Source of the DNA: Christensenella sp964494645 | GTDB lineage: Bacteria; Bacillota; Clostridia; Christensenellales; Christensenellaceae | Reading direction: 5' to 3' | DNA: 7,786 nucleotides | NCBI GenBank assembly: GCA_964494645.1 | Contig: CAZBSH010000075.1 | Coordinates: 1-7,786 of the forward strand | Shown: positions 1 to 5,402 of the stretch, piece after piece | Position numbering within the stretch: position 1 is the first letter of the stretch | Layout: each line of letters opens with the position of its first letter | Position numbers and translations under genes: made by a program | The notes under the pieces: model-generated | Told to the model about the DNA's origin: nothing | The model's input: only the letters and a program-made list of their open reading frames with translations | The model's database searches: none

Positions 1-131
1 TAGTTGATTGTCTTTCCATACAAGGGATGCGTTTTCCTGCTCTTTATCGCAACAACGATGGTTTTGTCCATTTTGTCGCTTACAACCGTGCCGATTCTCT
101 CTTTACGGTAACCTCTTGTCTCTTCACTCAT
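1..131 (-). CDS. rpsQ: 30S ribosomal protein S17, N-terminal part (runs off left edge)
   Basis: S17 is a primary 16S rRNA-binding protein of the small subunit, with an OB-fold. The first 43 codons are visible, starting MSEETRGYRKERIG. They contain the family signature VVSDKMDKTIVV (residues 16-27) and then HPLYGK (35-40), both hallmarks of bacterial S17. The start is the ATG at 131, preceded at about 9 nt by an AAGGAGG Shine-Dalgarno (147-141). It lies 22 nt downstream of the rpmC stop, as in the usual rplP-rpmC-rpsQ order, and is surely co-transcribed. The frame is open to the window edge, so the missing C-terminal half is a boundary effect and not a truncation. Confidence 0.96.
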   Translation of the reverse strand, partial: MSEETRGYRKERIGTVVSDKMDKTIVVAIKSRKTHPLYGKTIN

Positions 132-153
132 TGAAGACGTCCTCCTTCACTAC

Positions 154-360
154 TTACTCGGCAACCTTCTGGTTTAATTCCATTTCTCTGAGAATGGTCT
201 TTACTCTTGCGATATCCTTTTTCACATGCTTGATGCTTGAAGGATTGTTGAGTTGACCGGTCGCGAGCTGGAACCGCAGGTTGAAAAATTCCGATTTCAG
301 ATCATTCAGCTTCGCGCTTAGCTCGTCTTTATTGAGTTCACGTATATCCTTAGCCTTCAT
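154..360 (-). CDS. rpmC: 50S ribosomal protein L29
   Basis: L29 is a small two-helix protein of the large subunit, next to L23 at the polypeptide exit tunnel, where it helps form the docking site for nascent-chain factors. The product is 68 residues, normal for the family (about 60-70). It starts MKAKDIRELNKDEL and contains the conserved block KSEFFNLRFQLATGQL (residues about 23-38) and IARVKTILRE near the end. The frame is open further upstream, but the ATG at 360 matches the family start and has an SD-like AGGTGG at 374-369, 8 nt away. Its start lies inside the end of rplP (11-nt overlap), which suggests translational coupling. The SD is weaker than those of its neighbours. Confidence 0.97.
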   Translation of the reverse strand: MKAKDIRELNKDELSAKLNDLKSEFFNLRFQLATGQLNNPSSIKHVKKDIARVKTILREMELNQKVAE

Positions 361-793
361 CCTGCTCACCACCTGCTTCGTTATTTGTCTGTTTGATCGC
401 AAATTTACACTTGACCGGAAGCTTGTGCGCGGCACGCGTGAGCGCTGCCCTTGCAACTTCTTCAGATACGCCTGCAAGCTCAAACATGACTCTGCCCGGC
501 TTTACAACCGCTACCCAGTATTCCGGTGAACCTTTACCGCTGCCCATACGTGTTTCAGCAGGCTTTTCGGTAACCGGCTTGTGCGGGAAAATTTTGATCC
601 AAACTTTACCGCCTCTCTTGATATATCTTGTCATCGCGACACGGGCAGCCTCGATCTGGTTGGATTTGATCCAGCCAGGCTCTTGCGCCACCAAAGCGAA
701 ATCACCATAAGAGATCGTATTTCCGCGAAGCGCTTTTCCCTTCATACGGCCTCTAAATTGTCTTCTGCGCTTAACCCTTTTTGGCATTAACAT
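350..793 (-). CDS. rplP: 50S ribosomal protein L16
   Basis: L16 binds near the A site and central protuberance of the large subunit and helps organise tRNA binding and late 50S assembly. The 147-residue product starts MLMPKRVKRRRQFRG. It contains the family blocks IEAARVAMTRYIKRGGKVWI (about 48-67) and RMGSGKGSPEYWVAVVKPG (about 82-100), and ends in the usual variable acidic tail. Two ATGs lie two codons apart, at 793 and 787. The one at 793 is chosen because AAGGAGG (808-802) ends 8 nt before it, against 14 nt for the other, and because Firmicute L16 normally begins ML-x-PKR. The start lies inside the end of rpsC (23-nt overlap), and the end overlaps rpmC. Confidence 0.97.
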   Translation of the reverse strand: MLMPKRVKRRRQFRGRMKGKALRGNTISYGDFALVAQEPGWIKSNQIEAARVAMTRYIKRGGKVWIKIFPHKPVTEKPAETRMGSGKGSPEYWVAVVKPGRVMFELAGVSEEVARAALTRAAHKLPVKCKFAIKQTNNEAGGEQDEG

Positions 794-1475
794 TTTTTCT
801 GCCTCCTTCCACTACTGTCGAAGGTTTTGCCCTTTCAGCAAGCGGATTTCCCAGAATCTCGCCTTTATAAATCCACACTTTTACGCCGATCTTACCGTAA
901 GTCGTGTTTGCTTCCGCAAAACCATAATCGATGTCCGCACGAATTGTCTGCAGCGGGATTGAACCTTCATGGTACTGCTCAACCCTTGCGATTTCCGCAC
1001 CGCCAAGACGACCCGAGCACATGATTTTAATTCCCTTTGCGCCAGCCTTCATCGTCCTGCCGATGGACTGTTTCATCGCACGTCTGAAAGCGATACGTTT
1101 CTCAAGCTGCTGCGCTACGTTTTCCGCTACGAGCTGCGCATCTACGTCCACTCTCTTCACTTCAATAATATTCACGACCACAGGGCTGCCTGTCAGCTTT
1201 AAAAGATCCTGCTTCAAAAGCTCCACGCCTGTGCCGCCTTTTCCGATCACAATACCGGGTTTGCCGGTAAAGATATTGACGGAAACTTTCTGCGCAGCGC
1301 GTTCGATCTCGATCTTCGAAATGCCCGCAGCATATAATTTCTTCTTTAAAAATTTTCTGATTTTATCATCTTCAACGATATAATCCGCAAATTTGGACTT
1401 TTTCGCCGTCCATCTGGCATCCCAGTCTTTGATGATCCCAACCCTAAAACCATGGGGATGTACTTTCTGACCCAT
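771..1475 (-). CDS. rpsC: 30S ribosomal protein S3
   Basis: S3 sits at the mRNA entry channel of the small subunit. The 234-residue product begins MGQKVHPHGFRVGII. It has a type II KH RNA-binding domain with GxxG loop GKGG (78-81) in VIGKGGTGVELLK. The C-terminal domain contains GRLGGAEIAR (155-164) and DYGFAEANTTYGKIGVKVWI (183-202). R131, R132 and K135 fall where the E. coli residues implicated in ribosomal mRNA unwinding lie. Length is typical (about 210-235). The ATG at 1475 has a strong GGAGGT site directly after the rplV stop (TAAGGAGGT), an 11-nt gap. The 3' end overlaps the rplP start by 23 nt and therefore also encodes the rplP ribosome binding site. Confidence 0.98.
   Translation of the reverse strand: MGQKVHPHGFRVGIIKDWDARWTAKKSKFADYIVEDDKIRKFLKKKLYAAGISKIEIERAAQKVSVNIFTGKPGIVIGKGGTGVELLKQDLLKLTGSPVVVNIIEVKRVDVDAQLVAENVAQQLEKRIAFRRAMKQSIGRTMKAGAKGIKIMCSGRLGGAEIARVEQYHEGSIPLQTIRADIDYGFAEANTTYGKIGVKVWIYKGEILGNPLAERAKPSTVVEGGRKNVNAKKG
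802..808 (-). promoter_or_regulatory. Shine-Dalgarno of rplP inside the end of rpsC
   Basis: AAGGAGG on the minus strand lies 8 nt before the ATG at 793 and 14 nt before the ATG at 787, so it decides the L16 start. The site is within the rpsC reading frame, so ribosomes finishing S3 cover the L16 initiation region. Confidence 0.85.
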
Positions 1476-1486
1476 CGTATACCTCC

Positions 1487-1873
1487 TTATTTGACCTGAT
1501 CCAAGATTATTGTGATGTGGCTCGTACGCTTACGAATGCGCGATGCTCTGCCCTGCGCACGCGGACGGAACCGCTTCAAGGTCGGGCCCATGTCTGCAAA
1601 CACTTCCGCAACGAACAGCGTGTCCGCCGAAAGGTTCATATTGTTTTCCGCATTTGCGACCGCGGAATTCAGAACCTTTGCGACCGGCTCTGTCGCGCCG
1701 TTGGGCGTGCTCATCAGAACTGCCTTCGCTTCTGCCACCTGCAAACCCCTGATGAGGTCAATCACAGCCTTCACCTTGCGGGAGGAAACGCGAACATATT
1801 TCGCGATGGCTTTCGGTCTTCTGTCTTTTTCTTCCTGACGTTTCGCCGCTTTTTCTCTTTGTCTTGTCGCCAT
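1487..1873 (-). CDS. rplV: 50S ribosomal protein L22 with N-terminal extension
   Basis: L22 is an early-assembly large-subunit protein whose long beta hairpin lines the polypeptide exit tunnel, a region where changes can alter macrolide sensitivity. The 128-residue product carries the conserved KYVRVSSRKVKAVIDLIRG (25-43), NSAVANAENN (69-78), and the tunnel hairpin with GPTLKRFRPRAQGRASRI (96-113) and RTSHITIIL. Family members are usually about 110-115 residues. Here about 18 extra, highly charged residues precede the conserved core (starting MATRQREKAAKRQEEK). The ATG at 1873 has a GGAGGT site 8 nt away, and there is no other in-frame ATG before codon 54, so the extension is probably translated. 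It lies 20 nt downstream of rpsS. Confidence 0.97.
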   Translation of the reverse strand: MATRQREKAAKRQEEKDRRPKAIAKYVRVSSRKVKAVIDLIRGLQVAEAKAVLMSTPNGATEPVAKVLNSAVANAENNMNLSADTLFVAEVFADMGPTLKRFRPRAQGRASRIRKRTSHITIILDQVK

Positions 1874-1893
1874 TGTTTCTTACCTCCTTCCGG

Positions 1894-2166
1894 TTATCTG
1901 GACGATTTTTCGCCCGCGTGCCCGCGATACGTTCTCGTGGGTGCGAACTCGCCCAGTTTGTGCCCGACCATGTCTTCGGTGACATAGACCGGAACAAATT
2001 TCCTGCCGTCGTGCACGCCGATCGTATGTCCCACCATATCCGGGAAGATCGTCGACGGACGCGACCATGTTTTCAATACTTTCTTCTCGTTCTTTTCGTT
2101 CATTGCAACGATGCGGCTGAGAAGCTTTTCATTTATAAATGGTCCTTTTTTTACTGACCTACTCAT
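1894..2166 (-). CDS. rpsS: 30S ribosomal protein S19
   Basis: S19 sits in the head of the 30S subunit with S13, near the A-site tRNA and the intersubunit bridge to the 50S. The product is 90 residues (family about 90-93), begins MSRSVKKGPFINEKLL, and contains TWSRPSTIFPDMVGHTIGVH (33-52), then GRKFVPVYVTEDMVGHKLGE and the end signature FAPTRTYRGHAG, all standard S19 motifs. The ATG at 2166 has a GAAGGAGTG site, with a slightly long spacer of about 11-13 nt. It lies between rplB (22-nt gap) and rplV (20-nt gap), the canonical position. Confidence 0.98.
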   Translation of the reverse strand: MSRSVKKGPFINEKLLSRIVAMNEKNEKKVLKTWSRPSTIFPDMVGHTIGVHDGRKFVPVYVTEDMVGHKLGEFAPTRTYRGHAGEKSSR

Positions 2167-2188
2167 ATCTGCAAATTCACTCCTTCAA

Positions 2189-3022
2189 TTATTTAGCGTT
2201 TCTGCGTTTTACGATAAATTGGTTCGTCGGGTTTTTCTTCTTACGCGTCTTGTAGCCAAGAGCAGGTTTGCCCCACGGCGTTACAGGACCCGGACGTCCA
2301 ATAGGCGATTTACCTTCACCACCACCATGAGGATGGTCGTTCGGGTTCATAACACTACCGCGCACTGTCGGGCGGATACCCATGTGACGCGTTCTGCCCG
2401 CTTTACCAATGTTGATGTTCTCCTGATCGGCATTGCCAACCTGACCGATCGTCGCTTTCGCGCCTACCGGGATCATCCTTACTTCGCCGGAAGGAAGTCT
2501 TACCTGCGCATAAGCGCCTTCCTTAGCCATCAACTGCGCCGCGTTACCCGCGCTCCGCACAAGCTGCGCACCTTTCCCGGGCTTCATCTCCACATTGTGG
2601 ATCATCGTGCCGACCGGGATGGATGACAACGGCAATGCATTGCCTGGTTTGATATCCGCTTCGCTGCCGGAAACAACTTTGTCGCCGACCTTGAGACCAA
2701 CCGGAGCAATGATGTATCTCTTTTCGCCGTCCGCATAATGCAGCAGGGCTATGTTCGCACTTCTGTTCGGATCATATTCGATGGTAGCGACCTTAGCCGG
2801 AATACCGTCTTTATTGCGCTTGAAATCAATGATCCTGTATTTTCTTTTCGCGCCGCCGCCGACGTGGCGAACGGTGATCTTACCATGTACGTTTCTTCCG
2901 CCCGATTTCTTTAAGGAAACCAGCAGCGATTTTTCGGGCTTTGTGGTCGTGATCTCCTCAAACGCCGAAACCGACATGAACCTTCTGCCCGGAGAAGTCG
3001 GGTTGTATTTCTTAATAGCCAT
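2189..3022 (-). CDS. rplB: 50S ribosomal protein L2
   Basis: L2 is one of the largest and most conserved 50S proteins. It is needed for subunit association and lies close to the peptidyl transferase centre. The product is 277 residues, the usual length, and starts MAIKKYNPTSPGRRFMS. It contains GGRNVHGKITVRHVGGGAKR (about 41-60), IEYDPNRSANIALLHYADGE (about 82-101), and the C-terminal HPHGGGEGKSPIGRPG with the invariant histidines at 230 and 232 (region of E. coli His229). It ends TRKKKNPTNQFIVKRR. The ATG at 3022 follows a GGGAGGTT site by about 9 nt. It lies 23 nt after rplW and 22 nt before rpsS. Confidence 0.99.
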   Translation of the reverse strand: MAIKKYNPTSPGRRFMSVSAFEEITTTKPEKSLLVSLKKSGGRNVHGKITVRHVGGGAKRKYRIIDFKRNKDGIPAKVATIEYDPNRSANIALLHYADGEKRYIIAPVGLKVGDKVVSGSEADIKPGNALPLSSIPVGTMIHNVEMKPGKGAQLVRSAGNAAQLMAKEGAYAQVRLPSGEVRMIPVGAKATIGQVGNADQENINIGKAGRTRHMGIRPTVRGSVMNPNDHPHGGGEGKSPIGRPGPVTPWGKPALGYKTRKKKNPTNQFIVKRRNAK

Positions 3023-3045
3023 AAATAAGTAACCTCCCTAACCGC

Positions 3046-3342
3046 TTACTGTGCCATGCTCTCGAAGAATTCGATTGGCTTGGAATCTTCTTTAAGCGTC
3101 ACATAAGCTTTTTTCGTTTCGGGCCTTCTGCCCTCCGTGCGTCCCTGTCTTTTCAGCTTGCCTTCTTTGCGGGAAGTCGTGATGGATTTCACCTTCACCT
3201 CAAAGATATCTTCTACCGCCGACTTGATCTGCGTTTTGTTTGCTCTTGTGTCCACCAAAAACGTGTATGTTTTCTTGGGGATCAGGTCGTAGCTCTTTTC
3301 TGAAAGGATGGGCTTGATGATGATATCATGCATATCTTTCAT
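3046..3342 (-). CDS. rplW: 50S ribosomal protein L23
   Basis: L23 lies at the exit of the peptide tunnel and is the main ribosomal docking point for trigger factor and signal recognition particle. The product is 98 residues, typical of bacterial L23. It contains IIKPILSEKSYDLIPKKTYT (8-27), FLVDTRANKTQIKSAVEDIF (28-47), VKVKSITT and GRTEGRRPETKKAYVTL (about 67-83), the family's anchor motifs. The start chosen is the ATG at 3342, which overlaps the rplD stop as TAATG and sits about 9 nt from a GAGGAGGTG site. A second ATG three codons in (3333) has a poorer spacing. The 1-nt overlap suggests coupling to L4 translation. Confidence 0.98.
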   Translation of the reverse strand: MKDMHDIIIKPILSEKSYDLIPKKTYTFLVDTRANKTQIKSAVEDIFEVKVKSITTSRKEGKLKRQGRTEGRRPETKKAYVTLKEDSKPIEFFESMAQ

Positions 3343-3962
3343 TACGCGTACACCTCCTCGATTGCTTTCACCGCGTCTTTGGTGATAATGAACTTATCGT
3401 ATTTCAGGATGTCGTAAACGCACAATGTATCAGCCATCGTTGTTTTCACGCCCTGAATATTTCCTGCGGCACGAACAACATCTTCATCCTTGCCGTTTGT
3501 AACGATAAGCGCTTTTTCCGCCTTCAGGTTCTTTAAGATCGTCACCATTTCCTTCGTTTTGGGAGCCTTCATTGCAAGGTCTTCCATCACGATCATGTCT
3601 TCGCCCGCAACTTTTAAGGAAAGTGCGGAACAAAGCGCAAGTGCGCGTACCTTCTTATTAAGTTTCTTTGCATAGCTTCTCGGCTTGGGTGCAAACACGA
3701 TACCGCCGTGCGTCATTTGAGGCGCGCGGATCGTACCCTGACGAGCTCTGCCTGTGCCTTTCTGTCTGAAAGGCTTGATACCGCCGCCGCGAACTTCACT
3801 GCGTGTGAGCGCGGATTGTGTGCCCTGTCTTTTGTTTGCCAGGTGCGCAACCACTGCGTCGTGCATCACTGCTTTATTTATTTCTGCGCCGAAGACTTTA
3901 TCACTCAACTGGATTTTCCCAGCTTCTTTGCCGTCGGTCTTATAAACTGATACGTTTGGCAT
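3342..3962 (-). CDS. rplD: 50S ribosomal protein L4
   Basis: L4 is an early-assembly 50S protein whose extended loop reaches the narrow part of the exit tunnel next to L22. In E. coli it also represses its own operon by binding the S10 leader mRNA. The 206-residue product has the usual N-terminal domain (MPNVSVYKTDGKEAGKI) and a glycine- and basic-rich tunnel loop (about 44-90) with RSEVRGGGIKPFRQKGTGRA and RQGTIRAPQMTHGG. The C-terminal Rossmann-like part runs from about 110 on. The ATG at 3962 has an AAGGAGG site about 8-10 nt upstream. It follows rplC by 31 nt and overlaps rplW by 1 nt. Whether L4 is a repressor here cannot be told from the protein alone. Confidence 0.98.
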   Translation of the reverse strand: MPNVSVYKTDGKEAGKIQLSDKVFGAEINKAVMHDAVVAHLANKRQGTQSALTRSEVRGGGIKPFRQKGTGRARQGTIRAPQMTHGGIVFAPKPRSYAKKLNKKVRALALCSALSLKVAGEDMIVMEDLAMKAPKTKEMVTILKNLKAEKALIVTNGKDEDVVRAAGNIQGVKTTMADTLCVYDILKYDKFIITKDAVKAIEEVYA

Positions 3963-3993
3963 AATTGCTTTCCTCCTTCTTCATCAAGCGGTC

Positions 3994-4623
3994 TTAGCGC
4001 GATTTCACGCTTTTTTTGATTGTTACAAGGCCGCCCTTCGATCCGGGGATCGCGCCCTTGATTAAGATCAGGTTCTTATCTGCATCCACTTTGACAACTT
4101 CCAAGTTCTGGATCGTCACTTTATCAAAACCGCCGCGACCCGGAAGACGCTTGCCCTTCATAACTTTCGCAGGGGATGCGCACGCGCCCATCGAACCGGG
4201 ACGTCTGTGATAACGCGAACCGTGGCTCATAGGACCTCTGTGCTGACCCCAGCGCGCGATAACGCCGAGGAAACCTTTTCCCTTGGAAATGCCTGAAACG
4301 TCGATTTTCTCTCCCGCTTCAAAAACGTCCGCCTTGATTTCCGCTCCTGCTTCAAGCTCTGAAGCGTCTTCTAAACGAAATTCACGCAAATAACGCGTAG
4401 GCGTTGCCTTTACCTTGTTGAAGTGACCTTTCTTAGGTTTGTTCACATTCTTTTCCTTGATGTCTCCAAATCCGATCTGCAGTGCGTTGTAACCGTCTGA
4501 TTCTACCGTTTTTTTCTGAACGATAACGCAAGGTCCGGCTTTCACTACTGTCACGGGAACGACTCTGCCGTCTTCCGTGAAGATCTGAGTCATACCGACT
4601 TTTTCACCCAGTATAGCTTTCAT
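3994..4623 (-). CDS. rplC: 50S ribosomal protein L3
   Basis: L3 is one of the two proteins that start 50S assembly, and an extended loop reaches the peptidyl transferase centre. The product is 209 residues, as usual, and starts MKAILGEKVGMTQIFTEDGR. The central-loop motif SKGKGFLG (113-120), then QHRGPMSHGSRYHRRPGSMG (127-146) and KGKRLPGRGG (156-165) identify it. It ends IKGAIPGSKGGLVTIKKS. The segment normally written PGRMGNE reads PGRGGFD (161-167), so a usually conserved Met is Gly here. The ATG at 4623 has a GGAGGAG site. It follows rpsJ by 27 nt. Confidence 0.98.
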   Translation of the reverse strand: MKAILGEKVGMTQIFTEDGRVVPVTVVKAGPCVIVQKKTVESDGYNALQIGFGDIKEKNVNKPKKGHFNKVKATPTRYLREFRLEDASELEAGAEIKADVFEAGEKIDVSGISKGKGFLGVIARWGQHRGPMSHGSRYHRRPGSMGACASPAKVMKGKRLPGRGGFDKVTIQNLEVVKVDADKNLILIKGAIPGSKGGLVTIKKSVKSR

Positions 4624-4650
4624 GTTTTCTCCTCCGTCTTATCGCTTGTT

Positions 4651-4959
4651 TTACAGTTTGATTTCGATGTCCACGCCTGCAGGCAGATCGAGACGCATAA
4701 GCGCATCCGTTGTCTTAGCGTTTGCTTCGAGTATATCTATCAAGCGTTTGTGTGTTTTGATTTCAAATTGTTCTCTGGCATCTTTGTATTTGTGCGTCGC
4801 GCGCAAAATAGTAATGATCTCTTTTTGCGTCGGGAGCGGCACAGGACCTGAAATCTTAGCGCCCGTACGTTTTGCTGTATCCACGATTCTCTGAGCGCTC
4901 TGGTCGATCAGGTTGTGGTCATACGCTTTCAGTTTGATTCTGATTCTCTGGCTTGCCAT
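4651..4959 (-). CDS. rpsJ: 30S ribosomal protein S10 (NusE)
   Basis: S10 is a head protein of the 30S subunit. It also acts as NusE, binding NusB at boxA in transcription antitermination and NusG in transcription-translation coupling. The product is 102 residues, the normal length. It begins MASQRIRIKLKAYDHNLID and contains the signature GPVPLPTQKEIITILRATHK (38-57), then a loop and strand with EQFEIKTHKRLIDIL. The ATG at 4959 has an AAGGAGG site (4974-4968) 8 nt upstream. An in-frame ATG at 5028 would add 23 residues but has no ribosome binding site and matches nothing in the family. It is the first gene of the S10-spc operon here, preceded by a promoter and a leader of about 210 nt. Confidence 0.98.
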   Translation of the reverse strand: MASQRIRIKLKAYDHNLIDQSAQRIVDTAKRTGAKISGPVPLPTQKEIITILRATHKYKDAREQFEIKTHKRLIDILEANAKTTDALMRLDLPAGVDIEIKL

Positions 4960-5171
4960 TTGTTTATCCTCCTTTGTTCCGCGGCACAAGGCCGTCTTCG
5001 CCGATACACATAGCCGTGTGTATCGCATTGGTTTTTTCGGACAGAAAACTTCTGTTTCTGCCCCTTTTGGAGTCGCCCGGGTCTTGCCCGGACGCTTGTC
5101 AGCGGGAACTATCCGATGGCCGATCGGTAACCTCTCGCCTCAACCCAAAATGCGCGCACATAGCGCAACGT
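4960..5171 (-). promoter_or_regulatory. 5' leader of the S10 operon, with several hairpins
   Basis: If transcription starts about 7 nt after the -10 box, near 5171-5169, the rpsJ mRNA has an untranslated leader of about 210 nt. Seen in order of transcription are the following perfect hairpins: 5 bp at 5167-5163/5155-5151, followed by UUUU; 5 bp CCGGG/CCCGG at 5091-5087/5081-5077; 6 bp ACAGAA/UUCUGU at 5055-5050/5046-5041; 9 bp at 5025-5017/5010-5002 with a 6-nt loop; and 4 bp CGGC/GCCG at 4994-4991/4985-4982, just upstream of the rpsJ ribosome binding site. No protein is encoded in it convincingly. A regulated leader is plausible, since the E. coli S10 leader is the L4 target, but I cannot match this one to a known leader class. 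Confidence 0.55.
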
Positions 5172-5176
5172 ACTAG

Positions 5177-5205
5177 ATTATACAACATAAAAACCTTTCA
5201 TTCAA
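5177..5205 (-). promoter_or_regulatory. Sigma-A-type promoter of the S10-spc operon
   Basis: On the minus strand there is a perfect -10 box TATAAT (5182-5177), exactly 17 bp downstream of a -35 box TTGAAT (5205-5200, four of six consensus bases). Immediately upstream are A-tracts (about 5210-5240 read on the minus strand) that would serve as an UP element, as expected for a highly expressed ribosomal promoter. It is the only strong minus-strand promoter I see between tuf and rpsJ. Because tuf ends in its own terminator and two opposite-strand genes intervene, the S10 operon must have its own promoter. Confidence 0.75.
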
Positions 5206-5229
5206 GCCTTTTTTTTAACTTTTTTCGCC

Positions 5230-5250
5230 TTTTTTCCAAAAATCGGAAAA
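5230..5250. repeat. AT-rich inverted repeat TTTTCC/GGAAAA
   Basis: Perfect 6-bp arms at 5232-5237 and 5245-5250 are separated by 7 bp. It lies about 25 bp upstream of the -35 box of the S10 promoter, adjoining the next inverted repeat. It could be an operator or simply part of the A-tract-rich upstream element; the low-complexity composition makes chance a real possibility. Confidence 0.35.
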
Positions 5251-5279
5251 TTGTGTTTTCGTCGAAAAACAAACACAAT
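5250..5279. repeat. 30-bp nested inverted repeat in the divergent promoter region
   Basis: The outer arms ATTGTGTTT (5250-5258) and AAACACAAT (5271-5279) are perfectly complementary over 9 bp around a 12-bp centre. Within it, TTTTCGTCGAAAA (5256-5268) is a second perfect inverted repeat of 6+1+6. The paired symmetry looks more like a DNA-binding protein site than an RNA terminator, since there is no T-tract in the right place and the arms are AT-rich. It lies between the S10 promoter and the start of the transporter pair, so a factor bound here could affect either. The regulator is unknown. Confidence 0.45.
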
Positions 5280-5285
5280 ATGTAG

Positions 5286-5315
5286 TTGCCCCATTCTTTT
5301 TATCTATACAATAAT
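5286..5315 (+). promoter_or_regulatory. Possible promoter of the transporter pair
   Basis: TTGCCC (5286-5291, four of six to TTGACA) is followed after 18 bp by AATAAT (5310-5315, five of six to TATAAT). An overlapping alternative -10, TACAAT at 5307-5312, gives a short 15-bp spacer, and TATACT at 5320-5325 has no good -35. A start near 5322 would leave a 5' untranslated region of about 80 nt. A 10-bp palindrome AGTATATACT (5316-5325) sits right at this start. The elements are imperfect, so the position is a best guess. Confidence 0.35.
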
Positions 5316-5387
5316 AGTATATACTTTTTAGGAAACCTGTTTTATCTTATCTGATTTAGCTTATTTTAAAAAGAGAGTTTTTGTAAT

Positions 5388-5394
5388 AGGGGGA
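5388..5394 (+). promoter_or_regulatory. Ribosome binding site that decides the ZIP start
   Basis: AGGGGGA lies 8-9 nt before the ATG at 5403. The in-frame TTG at 5397 would be only about 3 nt from it, and the second ATG at 5409 about 15 nt, so 5403 is preferred. Confidence 0.6.
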
Positions 5395-5402
5395 ATTTGT
5401 TT

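Noticed and set aside
931..2626. Several long open frames on the plus strand opposite rpsC, rplV, rpsS and rplB (up to about 170 codons)
   Set aside because: They are mirror frames of strongly conserved ribosomal genes, with no family resemblance and no ribosome binding sites.
4960..5028. In-frame N-terminal extension of rpsJ starting at the ATG at 5028
   Set aside because: No ribosome binding site precedes it, the added residues fall in the hairpin-rich leader, and S10 normally begins at the ATG at 4959.
5002..5037. Plus-strand terminator-like element: 9-bp stem followed after 6 nt by T6
   Set aside because: No plus-strand gene lies upstream, and the T-tract is displaced from the stem. The stem is better explained as part of the S10 leader on the minus strand.
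5329..5340. Possible DtxR/MntR-type operator (TAGG-AAA-CCT) before the metal transporter
   Set aside because: Only AGG/CCT is symmetrical, three bases per arm, which is too short to support a named metal-regulator site.
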